From Burkholderia diffusa (GTDB taxonomy: Bacteria; Pseudomonadota; Gammaproteobacteria; Burkholderiales; Burkholderiaceae), in contig NZ_CABVPN010000020.1 of assembly GCF_902499115.1 (NCBI RefSeq), forward strand, positions 1 through 64,000: a stretch of 64,000 nucleotides of DNA, read 5' to 3'. This document shows, piece after piece, positions 45,330 to 53,815 of this stretch. The first letter of the stretch is position 1; every line of letters begins with the position of its first letter. Position numbers and translations under genes: made by a program. The notes beneath the pieces are model-generated. The model saw only the letters and a program-made list of their open reading frames with translations. It was not told the DNA's origin and searched no databases.

Positions 45330-47288
45330 ATGTTTGCGTCACGAAGCCGTTTCCCGCTGCACGTCGCAGCGCTGTCGAGTGCGATCGTTCTCGCCGCATG
45401 CGGCGGCGGCGACGATGTCGCGTCGACCACCACGACCAGCGCGGCCATGCCGGCACCGCCGGCCGACCCCGGTTTCGTCGACAGCGCGCCCGTGCCGAGC
45501 GTGCCGGCCTTCGTCGACAACATCGCGACCAACCAGCGCGGCGACGCGCGCTATGCAACGCTGTCGACCAACGCCGCCGTGCGCGTGGTGAGCCGCTTCC
45601 TCGACCTGTGGCAACCGGCGACGATGCTGGTCGATGCCGGCGTGAGCGCGCCCGCCAACGGCGCGTTTCCGGCGATCTCGCCGTCGACCTGCTCGGGCCT
45701 GCCCGGCAGCGGCACGCCTTGCGGCACGATCCTGAACGACACGGTGCTCAACGCCAATGTCCAGTATGTGATCAACGCAACCACCGCCCGCACGCAGCAA
45801 CAGGCCGACGCCGCCTACTTCGACGACCGGCGCGGCAAGGGCTACAGCGTGACCGACGGCATGGGGCCGCTCACCGACGCATGGCGCACCGCGGCCCAGC
45901 AGACGACCAGCATCACCAGCGTGCCCGCCGACGCGACGACGGTGCTGTACAACGATTCCGGCAACAACGTCGGTATCGGCAGCAGCACGAACACGAACTT
46001 CGGCAAGGTCGTCGACCTGCTCAACCAGATGGGCAACAACGCGTCGACCGAGCCGTCGAAGCGCTTCTACAAGTATGCGCGGCCGTACCGCTGGAGCACG
46101 AGCGTGGTCGTCGCGCCGACGCTCGTGCCGGCGGAAAGCACGACGCCCGCTACCGACGGCGGCTTCATCAGCGGCCACACGGCCGAAGCGGTGCGCGACG
46201 CGATGACGATGGCGTGGCTCGTGCCGGAGCGCTTCCAGGAGATGGTCAGCCGCGGCCTCGAACTCGGCGAAAACCGGATCCTCGCCGGCATGCACTCGCC
46301 GCTCGACGTGATCGGCGGCCGCATGCTCGCGCTCGCGATCAGCGCGGCGAACCTGACCGCGTACGCGAGCGACGCGCAGGCCGCGTATGCGCAGGCCCAT
46401 CAGACGCTGCAGCAGCTCACGGGAACGACCGATACGACGTTCGCCGCCTTCGCGCACTCGGGCACGCCGACCACCGACCGGTTTGCCGATTACGCGACGA
46501 ACAAGACGGCCTTCGCGCGCCGCATGACGTTCGGCTTCGGCACGATCGAATCGACCGGCGCGCCGCCCGTGGTGCCGAAGGGCGCGGAAATTCTGCTGCA
46601 GACGCGCTTCCCGTATCTGAGCGCGGATCAGCGGCGCGTCGTGCTGAAGACCACCGAAGTGCAGTCCGGCTATCCGGTGATGGACGACGCGGAAGGCTGG
46701 GGGCGCCTGAACCTGTTCGCCGCGGCCGACGGTTACGGCGCGTTCAGCGGCAACGTCGTCGTGTCGATGGACGCATCCCAGGGCGGGCTCAATGCGGCCG
46801 ATCAGTGGCGCAACGACATCGCCGGCGCCGGCAAGCTGACGCTGCAAGGCACCGGCACGCTGACGCTCGCCGGCAACAACAGCTATACGGGCGGCACGCA
46901 GGTGAGCGGCGGCACGCTCGCCGCTGCATCGGCGAGCGCGTTCGGCACCGGTGACGTCTATGTCGGCTCGGGCGGCAGCGTACGGATCGCGGCCGCGTCG
47001 CCCGTGACGGTCGCGACACGCTACACGCAGCTCGACAACACGACGCTCGAACTCGATATCGACGGCAACGGCGGCGGACGGCTGCGCGTCGGCGGCCCGC
47101 TCACCGTCGCGGGTGGCACGCTGCACGTGAAGTTCGTGAACGGCTATGCGCCGAAGGCCGGCGACACGATCGCGCTGATCGACGGCGCGGCGGCTTCAGC
47201 GAAGTTCTCGACCGTGACGGTCGACGGGTTCAAGGCGACGCCGGTTTATACAGCGACGGGGGTGTCGATGAGGTTGTCGGCGTCATGA
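45330..47288 (+). CDS. PAP2-type acid phosphatase lipoprotein with autotransporter-like repeat
   Basis: A 652-residue lipoprotein (MFASRSRFPLHVAALSSAIV, lipobox LAAC). The phosphatase signature is complete: KRFYKYARPYRWS, GGFISGHTAEA and ENRILAGMHSPLDVIGGR, the class A acid phosphatase/PAP2 triad. From about residue 500 the sequence changes to beta-helix repeat, with GTLTLAGNNSYTGGTQVSGG, typical of autotransporter-associated repeats. No outer-membrane barrel follows. GGAG sits seven bases before the ATG at 45330, better than the upstream ATG at 45318. Single gene. Confidence 0.85.
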   Translation: MFASRSRFPLHVAALSSAIVLAACGGGDDVASTTTTSAAMPAPPADPGFVDSAPVPSVPAFVDNIATNQRGDARYATLSTNAAVRVVSRFLDLWQPATMLVDAGVSAPANGAFPAISPSTCSGLPGSGTPCGTILNDTVLNANVQYVINATTARTQQQADAAYFDDRRGKGYSVTDGMGPLTDAWRTAAQQTTSITSVPADATTVLYNDSGNNVGIGSSTNTNFGKVVDLLNQMGNNASTEPSKRFYKYARPYRWSTSVVVAPTLVPAESTTPATDGGFISGHTAEAVRDAMTMAWLVPERFQEMVSRGLELGENRILAGMHSPLDVIGGRMLALAISAANLTAYASDAQAAYAQAHQTLQQLTGTTDTTFAAFAHSGTPTTDRFADYATNKTAFARRMTFGFGTIESTGAPPVVPKGAEILLQTRFPYLSADQRRVVLKTTEVQSGYPVMDDAEGWGRLNLFAAADGYGAFSGNVVVSMDASQGGLNAADQWRNDIAGAGKLTLQGTGTLTLAGNNSYTGGTQVSGGTLAAASASAFGTGDVYVGSGGSVRIAAASPVTVATRYTQLDNTTLELDIDGNGGGRLRVGGPLTVAGGTLHVKFVNGYAPKAGDTIALIDGAAASAKFSTVTVDGFKATPVYTATGVSMRLSAS

Positions 47289-47387
47289 TCCGGAGCGGTG
47301 CGCGCGGGACGTTCATCGCTTCGGACTTTCCGCCGCGCCGCGCCTGATCGGTGCCCGCATCCACGTGGATTGCACGCGCCCTCCGGA

Positions 47388-47490
47388 ACAGCCCGGCCGC
47401 CATGCCGAACTGACTGACGGTCAGGCCGATATCGCGGTTCATCGTCAGCGCCGCGAAGCCGATGTTGGTGCGATCGATGTAGTTGAAGCA
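47388..47490 (-). pseudogene. MFS transporter fragment
   Basis: The minus-strand sequence encodes FNYIDRTNIGFAALTMNRD and continues to AAGLF with no MFS sequence on either side. This is a conserved early segment of ACS-family MFS permeases. Its DNA is nearly identical to part of the intact MFS gene at 62056-62153, in the same orientation. It has no start or stop of its own, hence a gene remnant. Confidence 0.65.
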
Positions 47491-47937
47491 ATTGCGGTCG
47501 ACCTGGCCGACCTGCCGGCCGGGCCGCTCGACGAAGCGCAGGACAGGGCGCTGTTCGCGCGCTTCGGCATCCCGCCCGCGCGGGAAGGCATCGTCCGCAC
47601 CGCCGCGGATGCGGAGCAGGCTGCGCGCGACTTCGACGATCGCGTCGTGCTCGAGCGCCTGTCGAACCGCATCACGCACAAGAGCGATGTCGGCGGCGTG
47701 GCGGTCGGCCTGAGCGCGGACGGGATCGGCGGGCGTCTCACGCGCATGCGCTGCGACGTCGAGATCGCGGCCGGCTTCGCGCCCGATGTCGAAGCGCTCG
47801 CCGCCGCGCTCGTGGCGTTCTCGCGCATGGCGCTTCAGCTCGGCGAGCGGCTCGTCGAAGCCGAGATCAATCCGCTGTTCGTGCTCGACGCCGGCCAAGG
47901 CGTGCGAGCGGCCGACGGCGTTGCCGTGCTCGCTTGA
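47491..47937 (+). pseudogene. ATP-grasp acyl-CoA synthetase remnant with internal deletion
   Basis: A plus-strand frame reads LDEAQDRALFARFGIPPARE, then THKSDVGGVAVGL, typical of the ATP-grasp subunit of ADP-forming acyl-CoA synthetases. It then jumps to LGERLVEAEINPLFVLD, the end of the same domain, and a stop at 47937. The stretch between (about 90 residues with the ATP-binding core) is missing, and no start codon or N-terminal domains are present. The reading joins directly onto the antisense MFS fragment at about 47490, an abrupt rearrangement junction. Confidence 0.65.
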
Positions 47938-48001
47938 CGCGGCTGCGGCCGATCGTTCGCGCGATGCAACCGCTGTCGCATGAACGGCCGGCCGTCCCGC
48001 G

Positions 48002-50143
48002 TCAGCTCGCGCCGTCCGCCGGGTGTGCGCATCGAGCCCGCTCGATACATGCGCAAAGCGCTTCGGCGATCGCATCGAGCGATACGCCGGGCCCGAAAGT
48101 CGCTGCGACACCCTTCGCCTTCAGATGTCGCGCATCCGCGGCGGGAACGATGCCGCCCAACACCACCGGAATCTCGGCGCGACGCGATGCCAGTTCGTCG
48201 AGCAGCTCTTCGACGAGCTCGAGGTGGGCGCCCGACAACGACGAAATGCCGACGATATCGGCGCCGTGCGCCTGCGCTGCTGCCGCCACGGATGCGGGTT
48301 GCTGAAAAAGCGGCAGGCGAACGACGTCGAATCCAGCGTCCTCGAGCGCGGCTGCGACGACGGCCGCACCGCGGTCGTGTCCGTCCTGGCCGAGCTTGGA
48401 GATCACGATGCGCGGCCGGCGGCCGGCCCGTTTCGCCAGCCGGTCGACGCGGCCCTTCGCCGCCCGCCATGCGGCGTCGCCTTGCCGATGGTCGCCGTAG
48501 ACACCCTCGCCGTCCGCTTCCACCGCCGCGGCATGCCGCGGCCATACCGATTCGAGCGCGCGCGTACACTCCCCGACGGTCGCACGTGCCCGCATGCAGT
48601 CGATCGCCAGTGCGAGCAGGTTTCCGGTGCCGTCGCGCGCCGCATCGGCCAGCCGCCGCAACGCCGTCGCAACCCGCACCGGATCGCGCGCGGCCTTGAC
48701 GGCTGCGATTCGCCGTTCCTGCCCGGCCCGAACATGACGGCCGTCCACCTCGCGCACCATGAACGCGTCCGTCGGATCGCTCGTGACGAAACGGTTCACG
48801 CCGACCACGGTCCGGCGCCCGGAATCGACCTGCGCCTGCGTCGCGGCCGCGGCACGCAGCAAGCGCCGTTTGACCCAGCCGGACTCGATCGCGGCGATCA
48901 CGCCGCCCTGCGCGTCGATGGCGGTCAGCTCGGCGCGCACACGTGTCGCGATACCGTCCGTCAGTGACTCCATCATGTACGAACCGGCCCACGGATCGAC
49001 CGTGTCGCACAGTCCCGTTTCATGCTGCAGAATCAGCTGCGTGTTGCGAGCGAGGCGCGCGGCCGCCGCCGAGGGCAGCGCAAGCGCTTCGTCGTACGCA
49101 TTCGTGTGCAGCGACTGCGTGCCGCCGAACGCCGCGGCCATCGCCTGCGCGGTCACGCGAACGATGTTGTTTTCCGGCTCCTGTGCCGTCAACGACCAGC
49201 CCGATGTCTGGCAATGCATGCGCAGTGCGCACGCCCGGGGCGAACGCGCGCCGCACGCATGCGCGATCTCCGCCCACAGCAGACGCGCCGCGCGCAGCTT
49301 GGCGATTTCCGTATAGAAATCACTGCCCACGCCGAAGAAAAAGCTCAGACGGGAGCACGCTTCATCCGCGGGCATGCCACGTGCGGCCAGCGTGTCGACG
49401 TACGCACGCGCGTTCGACAGCGTCAACGCGAGTTCGAGCACGGCATCGGCGCCGGCTTCCTGGAAGTGATATCCCGACACCGACAGCGCATTGAAGCGCG
49501 GGGCGTGCTCCGCCAGCCACAACGCGACGTCTGCGACGATCCGCATCGACGGCGCCGGCTCGAATATCCACGTATTGCGGACCATGTACTCCTTCAGGAT
49601 GTCGTTTTGAACCGTCCCGCCGATCCGGGCGGGCGGCACACCCTGCTCCTCGGCGGCCACGACGAACGCCGCCATGATCGGCAGGACCGCGCCATTCATC
49701 GTCATCGACACGGTCGTGCGGTCGAGCGCGATGCCGTCGAACAGTCGCACCATGTCCTCGACCGTATCGATCGCGACGCCGGCCACGCCGACATCGGCCC
49801 GTGCGTCGGCGCAATCCGAGTCGTAGCCTCGCTGCGTCGCCAGGTCGAATGCCACGGACAGCCCCTGCGCGCCCTGCTCGAGTGCCGTGCGAAACGCGAG
49901 ATTGGAATCGGTCGCGTCCGCGTGCCCCGTGTATTGCCGGATCGTCCATGGGCGATCGGTATACATCGACGCGTACGGCCCGCGCACATAGGGCCATGCC
50001 CCGGGCATGCCGTCGAGATGCGCGACCGCTTCGAGATCGCGCTGCGTGTAGAGTGTGCGCAGCGGCACCGTCCGCGCGCCTCGGTCGTTCCGCGCGACGC
50101 TCTCCACGTCAGCGCCCGGCTCCATGATTGCCGCTTCGTTCAT
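48002..50143 (-). CDS. Cobalamin-dependent methylmalonyl-CoA-mutase-type enzyme
   Basis: A 713-residue single-chain B12 acyl-CoA mutase. The catalytic barrel has PYASMYTDRPWTIRQYTGHA, QGLSVAFDLATQRGYDSD, VSMTMNGAVLPIMA, VQNDILKEYMVRNTWIF and SVSGYHFQEAGA. The C-terminal B12 domain carries ISKLGQDGHDRGA, with the DxHxxG cobalt-ligand motif. The Arg in VRNT favours a carboxylated acyl-CoA, as in methylmalonyl-CoA mutase. Two positions differ from the canonical pattern as I remember it: GHAD replaces GFST, and TQRGYDSD replaces THRGYDSD. The ATG overlaps the stop of the LnmK-like gene. No MeaB/ArgK GTPase or epimerase gene is adjacent. It is last gene of the Nit1C-type operon. Confidence 0.88.
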   Translation of the reverse strand: MNEAAIMEPGADVESVARNDRGARTVPLRTLYTQRDLEAVAHLDGMPGAWPYVRGPYASMYTDRPWTIRQYTGHADATDSNLAFRTALEQGAQGLSVAFDLATQRGYDSDCADARADVGVAGVAIDTVEDMVRLFDGIALDRTTVSMTMNGAVLPIMAAFVVAAEEQGVPPARIGGTVQNDILKEYMVRNTWIFEPAPSMRIVADVALWLAEHAPRFNALSVSGYHFQEAGADAVLELALTLSNARAYVDTLAARGMPADEACSRLSFFFGVGSDFYTEIAKLRAARLLWAEIAHACGARSPRACALRMHCQTSGWSLTAQEPENNIVRVTAQAMAAAFGGTQSLHTNAYDEALALPSAAAARLARNTQLILQHETGLCDTVDPWAGSYMMESLTDGIATRVRAELTAIDAQGGVIAAIESGWVKRRLLRAAAATQAQVDSGRRTVVGVNRFVTSDPTDAFMVREVDGRHVRAGQERRIAAVKAARDPVRVATALRRLADAARDGTGNLLALAIDCMRARATVGECTRALESVWPRHAAAVEADGEGVYGDHRQGDAAWRAAKGRVDRLAKRAGRRPRIVISKLGQDGHDRGAAVVAAALEDAGFDVVRLPLFQQPASVAAAAQAHGADIVGISSLSGAHLELVEELLDELASRRAEIPVVLGGIVPAADARHLKAKGVAATFGPGVSLDAIAEALCACIERARCAHPADGAS

Positions 50144-50973
50144 GCCCGGCTCCAGTGCTTTTGCGTGATCACGTCGGCAATCTTCGTCCCGTCGCTGTCG
50201 CGGACGATTTCGCTCCAGTGCAGCAAGCCCCCCGCATCAGGTCGGGCACGCAAGAAACGCACGGTCAACGCATCGCCGATGTCGAGATTTCCGTGAAAGT
50301 ACAGTTGACGCGCCGCCAGCACCGGTGCGTGCGCGAAGCGGTAATGCTGCCATTCCGCGCGGTCGACGAATGCCTGGAAGCTGGCGAAGTACAGCAGGTC
50401 CGCGCCGTTGAAATCCATGTTCGGGCACGGCAGGAACGAGACGCTTGCGCCGTCGTCCTCGGTGAGGCCGGCGAGCGCCGGTACGATCGACAAATCCCGC
50501 ACCCGCAACTTCTTCGCCCGTTCCGCCATCGACAGCGCATCGGCCGGGACCGGTCCGGTGCGGCCGTCGACGCCGGTCATTCGCGCCTTCATCACCGAAC
50601 GGTTGCTGCCGGCATGTTCGCGCGTCACGAACGTCGACATCATCCGCACGACTCCGGCTTCTTCGTTGCCGTGCCGGATCCGCTGTTCGCTGAAATGGCG
50701 AATCGGGCCGACCCGGTGAAGCGCGACATGAAGCGCGAACGTGTCGTTCTCGCAAATCGCTTGGCGGCGGTTCATGTCCACGCGCACCGCAACGAACGAC
50801 GCGTAGGCACGCCGCCCCTCATCGTCGAAGAACTCGGGCACGTCGCGGCCGCTATGCGCGGCCAGCGCGTCCCAGTGGCGTTGCCCGCACTCCTTGAGCA
50901 GCCAGTTTTCCGCGAGCCCCGTGTGCGCGAGTTGCGGCATGCCGGCCCGATAGCGATGGATGGCGGTATGCAT
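50140..50973 (-). CDS. LnmK-like double-hotdog protein (Pnap_2097 type)
   Basis: A 277-residue protein. The N-terminal motif LAENWLLKECGQRHWDALA and later MDFNGADLLYFASFQAFVDR resemble the double-hotdog LnmK family. The founding member is a bifunctional methylmalonyl-CoA acyltransferase/decarboxylase in leinamycin biosynthesis. The ATG at 50973 (MHTAIHRYRAG) starts five bases after the flavoprotein stop, and the gene's own stop overlaps the mutase ATG. Pairing with a mutase-type enzyme fits a methylmalonyl- or propionyl-thioester step, but no acyl-carrier protein gene is seen. Family assignment rests on remembered motifs. Confidence 0.65.
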   Translation of the reverse strand: MHTAIHRYRAGMPQLAHTGLAENWLLKECGQRHWDALAAHSGRDVPEFFDDEGRRAYASFVAVRVDMNRRQAICENDTFALHVALHRVGPIRHFSEQRIRHGNEEAGVVRMMSTFVTREHAGSNRSVMKARMTGVDGRTGPVPADALSMAERAKKLRVRDLSIVPALAGLTEDDGASVSFLPCPNMDFNGADLLYFASFQAFVDRAEWQHYRFAHAPVLAARQLYFHGNLDIGDALTVRFLRARPDAGGLLHWSEIVRDSDGTKIADVITQKHWSRA

Positions 50974-50978
50974 CGGCG

Positions 50979-52280
50979 TCAAGCGGCCAGGCTTTCGGCC
51001 GAGCACCGCGCGGCCGTTATCTCGACCTGGATCTGGTCGACGATATGGGCGGCATCGCGCGCAACTCCGGAGAATCGACCCGAACCCCACGTGTACAGCC
51101 AGGGCAGCCCGACGAAGTAGAGCCCCGAAACCGGCGTCACGCCGCGCCGGTGCGCGGGATAGCCGCGACCGTTGAAGACGGGCTCATCCAGCCAGCTGAA
51201 ATCCGGGGTGAAGCCGATGCACCAGATGACCGATGCGATGCCGCTGGCCGCGAGATCGAGCGCCGTGCGCTCGCCGGCCGGACGCCACACGGGTTCGTAG
51301 CGCGTCGCCGGCGGCGCCGCGATCCGGTTTTTCTCGATATGGGCGTCGATGCCGGCATTGATCCCGTTGTACGTATCGTCCGCGCTGTCGAGCCGCGCCG
51401 ACAGATCCGCGGAGAATCGCAACTGTCCGTCCGTGAAATCCTCCAGCCGACCGTACAGTTCCATCCCTTCGACGGCAAAGCGGCGCAGATCGATGTCGCG
51501 CCCGCCGTCGCGGCCGGTCACATAGTGGTTGGTGTTGTCGCGCACACCTTCACGCAGCGGATGCGCATCGACCGGCATGTCGTAGTACTGCATGTCTGCC
51601 AGCCAGTCGACGACGTCCCTGCCCCGGTAGAAACGGGCACAGCGAGGGGCATCGCCCACCGCGAGGAACACCTTTCGTCCGGCGAGGTGGAGGTCTTCCG
51701 CGATCTGCGCACCCGATTGTCCAGATCCGACCACGAGAACCGGTCCGTCCGGCAAGGCGGCCGGATTCCGGTATTCCGAAGACTGGATCTGCACGATCGA
51801 TGCAGGAAGCCGCTCGGCCATGCGCGGGACGATCGGCCGATGGTAGCCACCCGATGCAACGACGACCCGATCCGCCGTGTACGTGCCGCGCGACGTCGCG
51901 ATGCGATAGCGTCCGTCCGCGTCGCGCGCCACGCGCTCGACCGCAGTGTGTTCCAGCACCGGTGCATCGACGCTGCGGATGAAGCCGTCGAGATACTCGA
52001 CGATCTCGTCCTTCGTCATGAAGCCGTGCGGATCGGCACCGCGATACGGATAGCCCGGCAGCGCGCACTGCCAGTTCGGCGTCACCAGGCAGAACGCGTC
52101 CCAGCGCTGCTTGCGCCACGTGTGCGTCACAGTTTCCTTTTCGAATACGAGATGATCGATGCCTGCCTGCTTCAGGTAGTAGCTGATCGACAATCCCGCC
52201 TGCCCGCCACCGATGACGGCTACGCCGAGATGGGAATCGATATCCGGGAGGCTGGATGAAACAACGCTTTCGCTTGACAT
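50979..52280 (-). CDS. MSMEG_0569-family flavin-dependent oxidoreductase
   Basis: A 433-residue FAD/NAD(P) monooxygenase-like protein. VAVIGGGQAGLSISYYLKQ is the FAD-binding motif, HTWRKQRWDAFCLVTPNWQC is characteristic of this Nit1C family, and PVLVVGSGQSGAQIAEDL is the second dinucleotide site. It is a flavin-containing monooxygenase-like member of the Nit1C cluster. The start MSSESVVSSSLPD at 52280 is preferred to the longer frame from 52340, which overlaps the upstream gene. Reaction unknown. Confidence 0.88.
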   Translation of the reverse strand: MSSESVVSSSLPDIDSHLGVAVIGGGQAGLSISYYLKQAGIDHLVFEKETVTHTWRKQRWDAFCLVTPNWQCALPGYPYRGADPHGFMTKDEIVEYLDGFIRSVDAPVLEHTAVERVARDADGRYRIATSRGTYTADRVVVASGGYHRPIVPRMAERLPASIVQIQSSEYRNPAALPDGPVLVVGSGQSGAQIAEDLHLAGRKVFLAVGDAPRCARFYRGRDVVDWLADMQYYDMPVDAHPLREGVRDNTNHYVTGRDGGRDIDLRRFAVEGMELYGRLEDFTDGQLRFSADLSARLDSADDTYNGINAGIDAHIEKNRIAAPPATRYEPVWRPAGERTALDLAASGIASVIWCIGFTPDFSWLDEPVFNGRGYPAHRRGVTPVSGLYFVGLPWLYTWGSGRFSGVARDAAHIVDQIQVEITAARCSAESLAA

Positions 52281-52336
52281 GATGCAGTCCTGAATGTGTG
52301 TTGAAGACGACAATGGATTTCCGTATGCCGGACGCC

Positions 52337-52621
52337 TCAAACGAGCTCGATGACGGTCACGGTCGCATCGCCCTGCGGCGCAAATCGTTCCGCGTGCGCT
52401 TCAATCCGTGCCAGCTCGTCCATCGCGGCCGAGCAAGCGAACCCGTATTTTTCGCGTACGCGATCGGACGCGATACCCAGCGCGCGGCGGGCCCGCTCGA
52501 CGAAATCGTCAAGCGCGTACTGCGTGTCGGGCGCAAAGAATTCCGACACGACGGTCGAAGGCGAATAGCAATTGGTTTCCGACTGGTCGGGCCAACGAAC
52601 CCGAAAATGCATGACCGGCAT
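52337..52621 (-). CDS. MSMEG_0570-family nitrogen starvation response protein
   Basis: A 94-residue protein, MPVMHFRVRWPDQSETNCYS..., with FFAPDTQYALDDFVERARRA in the middle. These are hallmarks of the small conserved Nit1C component. A strong AGGAGGAAT ribosome site precedes the ATG. Nine bases separate it from the glycosyltransferase gene. Biochemical role unknown. Confidence 0.87.
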   Translation of the reverse strand: MPVMHFRVRWPDQSETNCYSPSTVVSEFFAPDTQYALDDFVERARRALGIASDRVREKYGFACSAAMDELARIEAHAERFAPQGDATVTVIELV

Positions 52622-52630
52622 GATTCCTCC

Positions 52631-53815
52631 TCACTCGGCGGACGATGCTTGCGCACGCTGCGCCAGCCTGTCCTGGTAGATGTCCAGATGCCTGCGCGCA
52701 CTCGCTTCCCATGTGAAGCGGTTCAGCAGCGCGGGGACGGCATGTGCGAAATCGGGAGCACGCCGTCCCGTGAGCGCATCGCACAGCGCGTCGGCAATCG
52801 AATCCACGTCGTCGGGATCGGCCCAGATGCACGCGCGCTCGTCCAGATACTCGGTAAAGGGGGCGATTTCCGACACGACGACGGGCTTTCCGCAGGCGAG
52901 CCCCTCGAGGACGACCAGACCGAACCCCTCCCGGATCGACACCATCGACACCACGTCGGCGCAGTGCATCAGCGCGATCAGCGCCGCGTCGTCCAGCGGC
53001 CCCGTCGGTACGACGGGTTCGTCGACACCGATGCCCAGCCCGAGCGCTGCGGCACGCGCGACGAAACGGCGCGCATATGCATCGTGATCGAGCAGACTCG
53101 CGCCGCCCCCGATCACGAGCCGTGCCTCGGGTATCGTGTCGCGCAGCCGTGCGAACGCCTCGAGCAACGCAATCGAGTTTTTCCGCTGCTCGATCCCGCC
53201 GATCGCCAGGACAACCGGCGCGCCGTGCAGGCCGAATCGCTGCCGCACCGCCTGCATGTCCGCCTGGTGCGCACGAGCGAACCGGGCAACGTTCACGCCG
53301 TTGGGCACGACGCTTGCGTCGACCCCGAACGTGTTCCGCATCGTGGCCGCCCAGGCGGCGCTCACGCACAGCACCTGATCCGCCTCTCGCCACGCGCGCT
53401 CCTGCCAGCGTTCGAGCTGCGGGTCGTCGAATACGTCGAGGTGATGTACGGTCCGTACGAATCCATCGATTGCCCCTGACTGCTTCAGCTCGGCCAGTGC
53501 ATTGCCCGTGATGCTGTCCTGTGCATGCAGAACGTCGAACCCGCTTGCGTCGTGCTCCAGCAAGGTGTGCTTGATCGCGGAAATTCGCGCGCGCACCATT
53601 TCAGCGACGCTGCGCGGATGGCCATCGACGCGTGCCAGCACGACGCGGCACGGGACCTCGCGGAACATCGCCTCGCCCGGCGCGGCCGGCGCGAACACGG
53701 TGACGTTGCTTCCCGTTTCGTGCAGCGCACGGGCGAGTTCAAGTGCGTGCACGACACCGCCGCGCGGATTGACCGAGTGGGTAAGCAGCGCTATGCGCAA
53801 CGTATCGCCGCTCAT
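52631..53815 (-). CDS. MSMEG_0565-family glycosyltransferase
   Basis: A 394-residue GT-B glycosyltransferase (family 4 type). The N-terminus has IALLTHSVNPRGGVVHALELA; the C-terminal donor site has VSIREGFGLVVLEGLACGKP with the EX7E pattern. It is a conserved member of Nit1C clusters. The ATG at 53815 overlaps the stop of the preceding gene by four bases. Acceptor and donor are unknown; it may glycosylate a small nitrogenous metabolite. Confidence 0.88.
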   Translation of the reverse strand: MSGDTLRIALLTHSVNPRGGVVHALELARALHETGSNVTVFAPAAPGEAMFREVPCRVVLARVDGHPRSVAEMVRARISAIKHTLLEHDASGFDVLHAQDSITGNALAELKQSGAIDGFVRTVHHLDVFDDPQLERWQERAWREADQVLCVSAAWAATMRNTFGVDASVVPNGVNVARFARAHQADMQAVRQRFGLHGAPVVLAIGGIEQRKNSIALLEAFARLRDTIPEARLVIGGGASLLDHDAYARRFVARAAALGLGIGVDEPVVPTGPLDDAALIALMHCADVVSMVSIREGFGLVVLEGLACGKPVVVSEIAPFTEYLDERACIWADPDDVDSIADALCDALTGRRAPDFAHAVPALLNRFTWEASARRHLDIYQDRLAQRAQASSAE

